Shown piece after piece: positions 1 to 8,615 of a DNA stretch of 64,000 nt. This stretch comes from DSOI01 sp041394885. GTDB taxonomy: Bacteria; Acidobacteriota; Terriglobia; Bryobacterales; Bryobacteraceae. A program made the translations under genes and the position numbers. The stretch is taken from NCBI GenBank assembly GCA_041394885.1, contig JAWKHI010000002.1, positions 284,546 through 348,545 on the forward strand, in the 5' to 3' direction. Below the pieces are notes generated by a model. That model ran no database searches. It was not told the origin of the DNA and saw only the letters and a program-made list of their open reading frames with translations. Each line of letters starts with the position of its first letter. The first letter of the stretch is position 1.

Positions 1-1507
1 ATAAGCGTCCGGATGCGTCCACCGTGAGCCGGGGATGACTGTTGCGCGGAGCCGTATTGTTGGGTGTGGGGCGGCTCATCGCCCGGTTTTTCCAAGCGTC
101 GGGCTGGGGCCGGATCCACTCGTCGCTCCTCGCCTGCCGCGCCTTGGAGTCCACGCGCTGCTCAGCGCCGCCGGGCGCGGCGTCGCCGGGGTCCGTGGCG
201 GGCTCCACCACGCGGCCGTCGGGCTCCCAGCCGCGCATTCGAATGGCGCGCCCCTGATAGAGCGCCACTCCGGAGGACTCGTAGGCGCCGAAGTCCTTAC
301 CCCAGCGCATTCCACCTTCTTCATAGGCCATCCAAAGGCGGCCGGACGGTTCGTATGCCAGAGAGGGGTAAGCCTGGTAAGTTGGCCCGGTTGCGCCCGG
401 TGCTTCGATTCCCCACTTACCCTTGTCCCAGGTTCTGAGGAAGATATCGTAGTCGCCGTTTCGATAAGATTCGTACGCGACGGTGACACGGCCCTTGCCA
501 TCGGCGGCGATGGAAGGATTCCATTCGTTGCCTGCTGAGACAGAAACGGAAGATGCGCCCCTGAACCCATCCCCGTTCTGTACTGCCCAGTGGATCTCCG
601 CTTTACCCTTGCGCCAAGCCTGCCAGGCGACATGTACGTTTCCGGCCGAATCGGTTGCCGCAACGGGAAAGACATCGGAACCGGCGTCGCGGGTAATCCG
701 GATGGGAGATGCCGCGGTGGCTCCGTCAATGCGCCGCGCCCAAAGATCGAAATTCGGCGCGCCGGGCCGGCCCTGGTTGGCGGACCAAAACACCCAGGCT
801 CGTCCGCGGCCGTCGACAGCGACGGCGGGGCGGTACAGGTCGCCGCCGGGCTCGCTGACCGCGATCGGGTCAGACCACCGTCCGCCGGATTGACGTCGCG
901 CCCAGATCTGGTCACCCGGCGGCGTGGACGCGTAGGGCTCGAAGCTCGAGGGCCGCTCCCGCATGTTGGCGCGCAATTTGTTGTGCTCGGCGTGGTGCTG
1001 GAACTCCATCCAAGTCAGCCAGACCTCCCCGGACTTACCGGTCGCCGCGGCAGGGTAGTCCTGCTCGGCGGGACTGGTGGTCAAGGGAGAAGCGGGCGGC
1101 ACGCGGTCAGCCATGACGCGGCCATTCAGATGGGTCACGGTCTTCCCGAACGGAATGGCCGCTGTGTTGACAACGAACCCGCCCTGCGCCGTCTTGACCT
1201 CGATCGTGGTTTGATCACTCGCGGCGGTGAGCCATACGACGACGCCGTTAGCCGCGGGCCGCTGACGCGCATTGGCGCCGAAGAGGCGGATGGGATGAAT
1301 GGCGCAACGCCAGGTGTTGCCATCGATTCCGTCATTCGCTTCGAATCGCCATGGTTCGATGGACCGAAGGGCTCCTCCGGTGACGTTGATCGAACCGTCC
1401 CACCTGGTGTCCACGGGATCACCGAGCCCAAGGATGAGGCGGACGCCGAAGTCCGCCGCGGGTAGCATCGCGGGTAGAGCGGCCAGGAACAAAAGAGAGA
1501 GACGCAT
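1..1507 (-). CDS. Exported beta-propeller-like protein, 3' end outside window
   Basis: An open frame runs on the minus strand from the ATG at 1507 to the window edge without a stop, giving about 500 residues. The N-terminus is a signal peptide (MRLSLLFLAALPAMLPAADF). The body holds repeated motifs of the kind xVHVAWQ, IWARRQSGGRWSDP and DIFLRTWDKGKWG, spaced like blades of a BNR/sialidase-type propeller. It is related to the divergent neighbour at 1549: both open with a W-D-G-S-(I/V) segment, then an R-W-E/N-T-W-R-C type segment, then the same propeller-like repeats. By analogy the missing C-terminus may carry a PHP-type metal-dependent domain, but that part is not in the window. The function is not known. 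The start is chosen because it alone gives a clean signal peptide. Confidence 0.8.
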   Translation of the reverse strand, partial: MRLSLLFLAALPAMLPAADFGVRLILGLGDPVDTRWDGSINVTGGALRSIEPWRFEANDGIDGNTWRCAIHPIRLFGANARQRPAANGVVVWLTAASDQTTIEVKTAQGGFVVNTAAIPFGKTVTHLNGRVMADRVPPASPLTTSPAEQDYPAAATGKSGEVWLTWMEFQHHAEHNKLRANMRERPSSFEPYASTPPGDQIWARRQSGGRWSDPIAVSEPGGDLYRPAVAVDGRGRAWVFWSANQGRPGAPNFDLWARRIDGATAASPIRITRDAGSDVFPVAATDSAGNVHVAWQAWRKGKAEIHWAVQNGDGFRGASSVSVSAGNEWNPSIAADGKGRVTVAYESYRNGDYDIFLRTWDKGKWGIEAPGATGPTYQAYPSLAYEPSGRLWMAYEEGGMRWGKDFGAYESSGVALYQGRAIRMRGWEPDGRVVEPATDPGDAAPGGAEQRVDSKARQARSDEWIRPQPDAWKNRAMSRPTPNNTAPRNSHPRLTVDASGRL

Positions 1508-1548
1508 GCGGTTCAAAATTTACCACATCGTGGTACCATGGGCGCGCT
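1508..1548. promoter_or_regulatory. Divergent intergenic region with palindromic operator candidate
   Basis: Only 41 bp separate two divergent start codons. The sequence TACCACATCGTGGTA at 1521-1535 is a perfect inverted repeat with 6-bp arms and a 3-bp centre. It overlaps a second 8-bp palindrome (TGGTACCA, 1531-1538). TAAATT on the minus strand (1517-1522) could be a -10 element. A single site here could control both genes. The spacing and TAC/GTA ends resemble BlaI/CopY-type operators, but the match is only partial. Confidence 0.5.
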
Positions 1549-4377
1549 ATGCGTCGTACTGTAATGCTCGCTGTTCTGATCGTGCTCGGAGTAGTCTTCG
1601 TGATTCGCCGCGATTCGGCCTCGTTCGCGCAAGTGACGCGCCCACAGCCCGCGCCCGCGGCGGCGGACCTCCAGTCGGTAACCTTGATTTTCGGATCCAA
1701 GGATGCGGAACCGTCAAAATGGGACGGATCCGTTACGATTTCGAGTGGATCCATCGAGCGAATCGCCGGATATCATTTTGACGAGAAATCGCGCGTGCTT
1801 CCCGGCAATCGATGGGAGTGTTCCACGCGGAAGTGGGGCGTGTACTCCGGTGGCATGCATCCCAACGAGAAGCCGCAGCCGCAGCCGACGCCGAATGAGA
1901 CTTGCGGAGTGACGATCGAGTTCCGCGCTCCGGCCGATGCGGAGCTGAAGGTGACGGTGCCCAAGGGTGACTTTTCGTTCCGGCCCATGGATGTTCCTTC
2001 TGACGAGGGCATCTTTCCGCTGCAAGCGAGCGTGGAGATCACGCGCACGCCCGTGGTCCGGCAAGTGACCGACGAGGAGTACGAAGACGACTATCCGGCG
2101 ATCGCGGCCGCGGGCGGCAAAGTGTGGATGGCGTGGGTGGCATACAAGGATCAGTCCGATCGCGTCTTCCTGCGGAGTTATGAGAACGGGCAATGGGGCG
2201 CGCGTGGCACTGTTACGGAGAAGCCAGGAGACCTCTTCGGGGTCGCGGTGGTGGTAATCGGCGGCAAACCCTTCGTGATGTGGAGCGAACGGGAGGGATC
2301 ATCCTGGCAGTTGAAGGGCCGCAGCCCGGGCGGCGCGGTAGAGACGATTACCAGCGGGGAAGGGAACAACCTGTTCCACAAGGCAGTGGCTGATTCCCAG
2401 GGGCGCGTGCATGTCACCTGGCAGAGCGCGCGAAAGTCGAGGAGCGACATCTACTACCGCCGGCGAGAGGCGAATGGCCGATGGGGCGCTGAGATGATGT
2501 TGAGCGATCCCTCGCGCCACGCACGCGCCAATGACTGGCAGCCGGCGGTCACTGTGCTGCGCAATGGTACGGCGGTGGTGGCCTGGGATGGGTATGGGAG
2601 AGAAAGTTATAACATCTATCTACGCCGCGTGACCGGCGCGGCTGCCGGGCCGATCGTGGCCGTGACCGATTCGCCCCGATTCCATGCCCACGCGTCGGTT
2701 GCGGCTGATAATCAGGACCGGGTATGGGTGGCGTGGGACGAAGCGCCCGATAACTGGGGCAAGGACACCGGGTTTCTGCTAGCGGGCGGATCCGGTCTCT
2801 ACGAGGCACGCCGGATCGGCGTAGCTGTGTATGAGGGCAGCCGGCGCTTGGCTCCGCTGCAGCAGCCGGATGAGGCCATGCCGTGGGGCTTCCGGAGATT
2901 CACGCAGCAGCCGCGTCTGGTGTCGGGTTCCAACGGCCGCGTATGGCTGTTCTTCCGTCCCAGAAACGGAACTAAACTGCCCACCACCCTCTGGGCGGCG
3001 GGCGGACGATGGGAGGCCTTCGCTACTTACTATGGCGGATCGCGTTGGGCGGAGCCGATCGTTTTGCCGGAAACGACGGGACGCAATGGGGGCGAGATCG
3101 CGGCTGCGTCCGGGGAAGGCGGTGTGTTCGCAGCGGTGGTTTCCGATCACCGGCTCTGGGGCGGCCCTAACTTCGGAAACTATCCGGGTAACAACGACAT
3201 CATGTTCCTGCGGATGGATGATAAGGAACCGGCGACGGCGCAACTGGCTCCGCTGCCGCCGGAAGGTCCGGCACGCGGGCCTGTGGAGCCGCGAGAGCGG
3301 GAGCAGATCGCCGCCTTGCGAAGGCACGCGATTACGGCCGGCGGGCGGATCTATCACGTCTACCGCGGGGACATGCATCGGCATACGGAAATCTCGATGG
3401 ATGGAGCGGGCGACGGTACACTGGTTGACGCCTACCGGTACGCGATCGACGCGGCCGGCATGGATTACCTGGCGGTCACCGATCATCAGTCCGGCCAGAT
3501 CAGCGCGGAGTACTCCGACTATACGTGGTGGCGCTTGCAGAAATCGGCGGACATGTTTCATACACCGGGATTCTTCACTGGTCTGTTCGGAACTGAGCGG
3601 AGCTTGAGTTACCCCAACGGCCATCGGAACCTGATCTTCGCCAAACGCGGCGTCCCCATTTTTCACATCACCGCCGAGGAGCGCAACAATAGCACGGGAC
3701 CGGTGCTGTATCCGCAGCTACGGAAATTCAACGGCATCGCGACTTCGCACACTTCGCACACAAACATGGGAACCGATTGGCGCGACAACGATCCCGACCT
3801 CGAGCCGATCGTGGAGATCTATCAGGGCGCACGGACCAGCGCGGAGCAGGAAGGTGCGCCCCTGTCGCCCACCGGGAAACGGACCGAACTGTGGGCCGGG
3901 GGCTACCGGCCACTCGGTTTCGTTTCCAACGCCTGGGCGAAAGGTTATAAGTTAGGCGTACAGGCATCGTCGGATCATGTTTCCACTCACACTTCGTATG
4001 CGGCCATCATTGCCGAGAACGGCACCCGGGAAGCCCTGCTCGACGCGATGCGCAAGCGTCACACCTACGCGGCGACATCCAATATCCTGATGGACTATCG
4101 GGTTTCGGTAGACGGCAAGACTTATCTCCAGGGAGACATCGTGGAGGCAAGCGCCGCGCCGGAGCTACAGGCGCGCATCGTGGGCACGGCCGCACTCAAG
4201 GAGGTGGTTGTGATGCGAGACAACAAAGTGATCTACTCGAACCAGCCGGCCGGCGAAACCTACGACCTGCGTTTTCGAGAGAACGAAACGCTGTCCGGAG
4301 AGCACTTCTACTACGTGCGCGCGGAGCAGCGGAATGGCCATGTGGCCTGGTCTTCGCCGGTCTGGGTGAAGCGGTAG
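1549..4377 (+). CDS. Exported protein: propeller-like N-terminus plus PHP/DUF3604-like metallohydrolase domain
   Basis: 942 residues. A hydrophobic N-terminal segment (about 6-22) acts as signal peptide or anchor. Residues about 170-560 hold repeats such as VWMAWVAYKDQ, VHVTWQSARKS and RVWVAWDEAPD, typical of propeller blades. From about residue 600 the C-terminal part looks like a PHP-type or DUF3604 metal-binding domain: D608-M-H-R-H-T, then T-D645-H646-Q, and D809-H810 with H814 further on. These His/Asp clusters are the expected metal ligands. The ending is a beta-rich segment with VSVDGKTYLQGDIVE. Substrate unknown. It is a divergent relative of the gene at 1507 and shares its short promoter region. 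A second ATG at 1564 is a possible start, but the first is kept because it lies right after the palindrome. Confidence 0.8.
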   Translation: MRRTVMLAVLIVLGVVFVIRRDSASFAQVTRPQPAPAAADLQSVTLIFGSKDAEPSKWDGSVTISSGSIERIAGYHFDEKSRVLPGNRWECSTRKWGVYSGGMHPNEKPQPQPTPNETCGVTIEFRAPADAELKVTVPKGDFSFRPMDVPSDEGIFPLQASVEITRTPVVRQVTDEEYEDDYPAIAAAGGKVWMAWVAYKDQSDRVFLRSYENGQWGARGTVTEKPGDLFGVAVVVIGGKPFVMWSEREGSSWQLKGRSPGGAVETITSGEGNNLFHKAVADSQGRVHVTWQSARKSRSDIYYRRREANGRWGAEMMLSDPSRHARANDWQPAVTVLRNGTAVVAWDGYGRESYNIYLRRVTGAAAGPIVAVTDSPRFHAHASVAADNQDRVWVAWDEAPDNWGKDTGFLLAGGSGLYEARRIGVAVYEGSRRLAPLQQPDEAMPWGFRRFTQQPRLVSGSNGRVWLFFRPRNGTKLPTTLWAAGGRWEAFATYYGGSRWAEPIVLPETTGRNGGEIAAASGEGGVFAAVVSDHRLWGGPNFGNYPGNNDIMFLRMDDKEPATAQLAPLPPEGPARGPVEPREREQIAALRRHAITAGGRIYHVYRGDMHRHTEISMDGAGDGTLVDAYRYAIDAAGMDYLAVTDHQSGQISAEYSDYTWWRLQKSADMFHTPGFFTGLFGTERSLSYPNGHRNLIFAKRGVPIFHITAEERNNSTGPVLYPQLRKFNGIATSHTSHTNMGTDWRDNDPDLEPIVEIYQGARTSAEQEGAPLSPTGKRTELWAGGYRPLGFVSNAWAKGYKLGVQASSDHVSTHTSYAAIIAENGTREALLDAMRKRHTYAATSNILMDYRVSVDGKTYLQGDIVEASAAPELQARIVGTAALKEVVVMRDNKVIYSNQPAGETYDLRFRENETLSGEHFYYVRAEQRNGHVAWSSPVWVKR

Positions 4378-4392
4378 CGGAAGGGCGGCAAG

Positions 4393-5097
4393 TCAAAGGT
4401 GATGCCAGACGCCTTGTTCGCCGTGCTCGTCTTCTGTATGTTGCCTCGGCGATAGCAGGCGTCCGGCGGCGTCGCGTCCGCCCAAGCCGAAGGCGAGGCT
4501 TGCTGCAAGAGCCGATCCGCCCACGCCGATGATGAAGGCCGCGAGAAAGACGTGCCGGGCGAAGTCGAGCGTGTCGGCAGCGACAACGATTGTTGCGAAC
4601 GAAATGGCGACTCGAACCGCGCCACCCCAACGCCTGGGATAGGGCAACCCCTCGTTTAACGCCCAGACCAAGGTATGCCGCCCCAGGAATCGCGCGAGCC
4701 AGAAGCCGGCCATGAGCAGCACGCCCGCGATCACCAGTTTCGGAAGCAGAAAGACGGCTGTGCTGACGATTTCGGTGGTGAGGCTGGTTCCGAACACATC
4801 CACGGCACTGAGTGCACCGGCGAACAGGATCAACCAATATGCAGAGGCAGAGAGTAACTCTCCCGGCGGGCGTTCTCCGTAACGTCCCATCATCGCCTGC
4901 AATCCGGATTCAGAAAGAAATCGCCCCAGCGCCGCGGCGGTGAAGATCCTTCGGATTGCCCATCGCACCACGCACGCGACGATCCATGCTCCGAACAGCA
5001 CCACCGTGGCGGCAAGAAACGACGGCAGCAGAACCGTAGCCTGCTGATAGATGCGGTCCGTGGTGTTTTGCAGAATGTCTTCAATAGTGCGGAACAT
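4393..5097 (-). CDS. TM-helix-repeat membrane protein, mechanosensitive-channel-like
   Basis: 234 residues with four or five hydrophobic helices (about 22-48, 85-105, 115-135, 155-180, 182-205). The pattern GAWIVACVVRWAIRRIF near residue 37 and the Gly/Ala-rich last helix ending in SLAFGLGGRDAAGRLL are typical of the conserved TM-helix repeat proteins related to MscS. The beta domain of a full MscS is missing, so gating function is not certain. It is the last gene of a three-gene minus-strand run with two glycosyltransferases, 6 bp after the stop of the previous gene. That suggests a role in osmotic response, which is inference. Confidence 0.75.
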   Translation of the reverse strand: MFRTIEDILQNTTDRIYQQATVLLPSFLAATVVLFGAWIVACVVRWAIRRIFTAAALGRFLSESGLQAMMGRYGERPPGELLSASAYWLILFAGALSAVDVFGTSLTTEIVSTAVFLLPKLVIAGVLLMAGFWLARFLGRHTLVWALNEGLPYPRRWGGAVRVAISFATIVVAADTLDFARHVFLAAFIIGVGGSALAASLAFGLGGRDAAGRLLSPRQHTEDEHGEQGVWHHL

Positions 5098-5103
5098 GAC
5101 GAA

Positions 5104-6465
5104 TCACCTCGATACGGGAGTAGCCTCCGGAACCCGGGGTTGCCGCGAATCGCGGCTGGCGGCGGCAGACTCGCGTGAGCCCGGCGTCTGGGGCCATAGC
5201 TCGAGCAAGTAACGTTTCTGCCGCTCGAAAGCGAGGCAGAGATCTTCCATGCGCGCCTCGAATTGGGCAGCGTCCATGTCTCGTGCTTCCAGGACGAAGG
5301 AAGCTACCCTGCCGAAGTAGAGCGGTGTGAAGGATCGCATCAAAAGACTCCGCTCGGCGTGCGCGGTGTGGAAGGCAACGGCGAATTCGTAGACAATCCG
5401 TGTCCACAGGTTGTCATCGAGACGAAACGTCGACACCGCGGCGGGGGTGGCCGCCATCCGCGCCAGACGGCCGACTTCGGCCAGGGTGTCCGGGCGGAGC
5501 GCATGATCCCAAATGTCGGGAGCCAGTTCGGCGTATCCGATCCGGAAATGTTCGAGCAGACGTTCCAGATTCACGCTGATCGGTTCCAGGCCCACGTCGA
5601 AGCGGAATCCGAACACGTCCACGGCGCGGCTGCCGGTTCGCTCCCGCCACTCCGGTTCGTACTGTTCCATCAGCGTGAACAGGCTACCCAGGACCTGCTG
5701 GAACATGGCGCTGAGGTCGGATCCAGGATCCTTGGCGTCGTGCAGTTTGGCGCCGAGAAAACTCTGGCAGATCCGGAAGCCTTCGGCCACGGCGATGGTG
5801 GTCATCCAGATGTCGATGCCGAAACGGGCAACGTCGGTCTCCCAGTCCCCGCGCGTAAGATACCGGTTCACCAAATCCGGCCCGATGCCGAAGTCTCCGC
5901 CAATTGGCTGACGGATGCTTTGCCCATAAAGAGCGCGAGTTAGAGGATAGATGATACTGTTCGTGATGGTGCCGTCGAACTTATGACGGTGGTAATAAGG
6001 CGCGACGAAGTCGAATCCGCCGAAAAGAATGGGCCGGACCAGAAGATCGATCCACTCGGGTGTGATGGACCGCAGATCCGAATCAACCACCACGCACGCC
6101 TTGGCCTTCAACTCGGCCGCCATCCCGAAGATCAGCCGGAACGCGCTGCCTTTCCCCGGGATGCCGTGATAGGGAAACGACAGCCGGTGGACCCCTTTGA
6201 GCGGCGTTGAAAGCAGCAGAAGGTGTTGATCCTCGATGCGTGCGTCGAGCACTGCGTCCCGAGTGCCGTCTTTCGACCCTCCATCGGAGTTTACGATTAC
6301 GCCGTTGAATTGAGGAAAGTACTTGACTAGGCCGGCGTGTGCGGCGCGAACCACGTGGCCAATCGTACGTGCATTGTTGTAACTCGGTATTCCGATCACG
6401 ATGTCGGCGGACTGGATCCGTCCGAGAGAGTCGCGCGCCTCTGCGGGAAGATTGGTCACGCTCAT
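5104..6465 (-). CDS. Family 2-type glycosyltransferase, sugar-phosphoglycerate synthase-like
   Basis: 453 residues. The N-terminal GT-A fold shows VIGIPSYNNARTIGHVV, then VIVNSDGGSKDGT, then a DxD-type site in ACVVVDSDLRSI near residue 125. The rest (about 250-450) is helical and resembles the C-terminal part of large retaining GT-A enzymes such as mannosyl- or glucosyl-3-phosphoglycerate synthases. It follows another such enzyme by 13 bp in the same operon. Product and acceptor cannot be fixed from sequence. Compatible-solute synthesis is the likely role given the neighbours (channel-like protein, ion transporters). Confidence 0.75.
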   Translation of the reverse strand: MSVTNLPAEARDSLGRIQSADIVIGIPSYNNARTIGHVVRAAHAGLVKYFPQFNGVIVNSDGGSKDGTRDAVLDARIEDQHLLLLSTPLKGVHRLSFPYHGIPGKGSAFRLIFGMAAELKAKACVVVDSDLRSITPEWIDLLVRPILFGGFDFVAPYYHRHKFDGTITNSIIYPLTRALYGQSIRQPIGGDFGIGPDLVNRYLTRGDWETDVARFGIDIWMTTIAVAEGFRICQSFLGAKLHDAKDPGSDLSAMFQQVLGSLFTLMEQYEPEWRERTGSRAVDVFGFRFDVGLEPISVNLERLLEHFRIGYAELAPDIWDHALRPDTLAEVGRLARMAATPAAVSTFRLDDNLWTRIVYEFAVAFHTAHAERSLLMRSFTPLYFGRVASFVLEARDMDAAQFEARMEDLCLAFERQKRYLLELWPQTPGSRESAAASRDSRQPRVPEATPVSR

Positions 6466-6478
6466 CGGCAGCCCCGCC

Positions 6479-7708
6479 TCACGCCACGGCCGCCGCGACC
6501 GTTCTGTTGTCCTTCTCCACGGCGTCCAAAAGCTGATCGAAGAAGTCCGGAATCGCCGCGATCACGCGGTTCCAGTTCGGAATCAGCGGAAGTCCCAATG
6601 GATCTTCGAGATAGTCCTGCGCGGCCTGACGCAAGCTGTGCGCAAAGGTGGCCACTGCCATTTCTTCGGTGTGCCGGTCAAAGCTCAATCCGTTTATCAT
6701 TGCGTCGGCATAGTAACGGTTGATCGTGTCTTCGGCGAGACGTACGTAGCGCACTTCGAGGGTCTGGAACAGTTCGTGGGATACCACGATTCCTTCGCGC
6801 GCCACTGTCCGGAACAGCGACTTGGCGATGTCGCACGCCATCCGGTTCAGCCCGCGCTGGGGGTCATCCGGCGAGAGACCCTGATGTTTGTGCTCGTAGT
6901 TCTCCGCCACATCCACTTGGCATACTCGCGCTGTGGCCGTATTGCGGAACACTTCGGCGAGCACACCCACCTCGAGACCCCAATCGCCGGGAATCCGGTT
7001 GACGCGGGCGAGATTGGCGCGCATCGCGAATTCCCCGGCTAGCGGATACCGGAAGCTGTCGAGGAAGCGCAGGAACGGCAGCCCCGGCGCCAATGACTCC
7101 AGCGCGCGCACAACCGGAGTGACAAACAGACGCGTTACCCGTCCATGCATGCGGCTGGTGACGCGTGCGTAGTAGCCTTTACAGAATTCGAACGAGAGGT
7201 TCGGATTGGCCACGGGATAGCAGAGCCGGGCGAGTAGTTGCCGATCGTAGTTGATGATGTCGCAATCGTGGAGCGCGATGACCTCACATTCGTTGCGAGC
7301 CAAAAGGTATCCGTAAGCCAGCCAGCAGGATCGGCCTTTACCGTCGGGTCCCGCCGATAGCCCTCTGGATTGGAGCAGTGAAAATAGGTCCTGAACGCGC
7401 GGGCCGTCCATCCAGAGAAAAGTCACGGGTTGTTTGAAGTTCTGAAAGAAGGCGCGGGCCCGATCGAATTGCGGGCCGGTGCATCGTCCCAGCGCCACCA
7501 CGTTTTCGCGGATGTACGGGACATCTTCCAGCTGTTTCACGATACCGGCCATTGCCGGCGTCTCGAACTCACTGTAGAGGGCGGGGAGAACCAAGCCGAT
7601 CGGAAGAGCTTGCGCGAAATGTCCCAACTCGGCTTCGAGTCTGTCCAGACTTCCGGAGGAGAGCCTGTGCAGAGTTGTGACCACGCCCGTTTGATAAAAA
7701 TCCGCCAT
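6479..7708 (-). CDS. Glucosyl-3-phosphoglycerate synthase-like glycosyltransferase (GT81-like)
   Basis: 409 residues. It opens with MADFYQTGVVTTLHRL, then a GT-A fold with the metal site HDCDI near residue 150 and NPNLSFEFCKGYYAR shortly after. The layout is that of retaining enzymes that move a sugar from a nucleotide donor to 3-phosphoglycerate, giving the precursor of glucosyl- or mannosylglycerate. No matching phosphatase gene is seen nearby. AGGAG lies 6 bases before the ATG. A good promoter sits upstream at 7751-7779. It heads a three-gene operon with a second glycosyltransferase and a TM-helix protein. Confidence 0.75.
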   Translation of the reverse strand: MADFYQTGVVTTLHRLSSGSLDRLEAELGHFAQALPIGLVLPALYSEFETPAMAGIVKQLEDVPYIRENVVALGRCTGPQFDRARAFFQNFKQPVTFLWMDGPRVQDLFSLLQSRGLSAGPDGKGRSCWLAYGYLLARNECEVIALHDCDIINYDRQLLARLCYPVANPNLSFEFCKGYYARVTSRMHGRVTRLFVTPVVRALESLAPGLPFLRFLDSFRYPLAGEFAMRANLARVNRIPGDWGLEVGVLAEVFRNTATARVCQVDVAENYEHKHQGLSPDDPQRGLNRMACDIAKSLFRTVAREGIVVSHELFQTLEVRYVRLAEDTINRYYADAMINGLSFDRHTEEMAVATFAHSLRQAAQDYLEDPLGLPLIPNWNRVIAAIPDFFDQLLDAVEKDNRTVAAAVA

Positions 7709-7750
7709 GACGGACTCCTCTCAGGGTGCGCGTTGCAATGATCTGGTTCC

Positions 7751-7779
7751 AGTATGAACCCGCAATGAAGACCATTCAA
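7751..7779 (-). promoter_or_regulatory. Promoter of the glycosyltransferase operon
   Basis: Minus-strand -35 TTGAAT (7779-7774) and -10 CATACT (7756-7751) are separated by 17 bp, about 43 bp upstream of the ATG at 7708. It lies back to back with a second promoter for the PRC-barrel gene. Confidence 0.5.
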
Positions 7780-7815
7780 GGGAAAAATCGATGCAAGCGC
7801 GCGGCGGCGCTGGTC

Positions 7816-7844
7816 TGGCAGTGGCGCCCGGCACGGGCTATACT
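7816..7844 (+). promoter_or_regulatory. Promoter of the PRC-barrel gene
   Basis: TGGCAG (7816-7821), a 17-bp spacer and TATACT (7839-7844) match a sigma70-type promoter. The predicted transcript start near 7851 lies downstream of the ATG at 7791 and so supports the later start at 7866. Confidence 0.5.
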
Positions 7845-7865
7845 GGACTCCGCGAGCCAACTGCA

Positions 7866-8606
7866 ATGATCCGGAGCTTATGTTCCCTGCTGGGTTACTC
7901 GATCCACGCCCAAGACGGCGAGATCGGGAGCGTGCACAATTTCTTCATCGACGACGATCACTGGATGGTTCGCTATCTGGTGGCTGAGGCCGGTGGTTGG
8001 CTGCACAGCCGCAAGGTGCTGATCTCTCCCGCCTGTCTCGGCCATCCCGATTGGGAAGGACGAGTGTTCCCGGTCACGCTGACTCGCGATCAAGTTCGCA
8101 ACCAGCCCGATATTGACGCTCACCAGCCCGTGTCGCGCCAGCAGGAAATTGAGATGTCGTCCTACTACGGATGGCCGGTCTACTGGTCCATTGAGCCTTT
8201 GGTGGCGATGCCGGTGGCCGTGCCTGCCTCCCGTGACGAAAGCCGCCGTGGCGATCCTCACCTTCGTAGCGCGCGCGAGTTGATCACCTACCGGGTCCGC
8301 GGAAGCGACGGCGCCGTAGGCAATATGGCGGATCTGATCGTGGAAGAAGAAACGTGGAAGGTGGAGAGTCTCGTGGTCGACATGGGCACATGGCGCACCG
8401 GGCATCGCGTGCTGCTACCGGCTCCCTCCGTCAAGGAAATTTCCTGGGCGCATCGGGAGGTGGTGCTGGCCATGTCTCGCGACCAGGCCGGCGCACTGCC
8501 GGAGTTCGACCCTTTCGCGCCCGTGAATCGCTGGGTGGAAGAGCATCGATACGACTACTACGGAAGGCCGGCCCAGCCTGCCCGGAGCAGGAAAGAACAC
8601 AGATAG
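7866..8606 (+). CDS. Double PRC-barrel domain protein
   Basis: 246 residues from the ATG at 7866. Two PRC-barrel units are visible. The first (about 1-90) has LLGYSIHAQDGEIGSVHNFF, then WMVRYLVAEAGGWL and RKVLISPA. The second (about 135-225) has ELITYRVRGSDGAVGNM, WKVESLVVDMGTW and RVLLPAPSV. Such proteins are soluble and stress-linked, but their molecular role is not established. An ATG at 7791 with AAGGG upstream is possible, but it lies before the predicted transcript start and adds a segment absent from the domain pattern. The gene is transcribed away from the osmolyte-type operon and converges on an antiporter gene. Confidence 0.8.
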   Translation: MIRSLCSLLGYSIHAQDGEIGSVHNFFIDDDHWMVRYLVAEAGGWLHSRKVLISPACLGHPDWEGRVFPVTLTRDQVRNQPDIDAHQPVSRQQEIEMSSYYGWPVYWSIEPLVAMPVAVPASRDESRRGDPHLRSARELITYRVRGSDGAVGNMADLIVEEETWKVESLVVDMGTWRTGHRVLLPAPSVKEISWAHREVVLAMSRDQAGALPEFDPFAPVNRWVEEHRYDYYGRPAQPARSRKEHR

Positions 8607-8615
8607 CGCGGCCGC

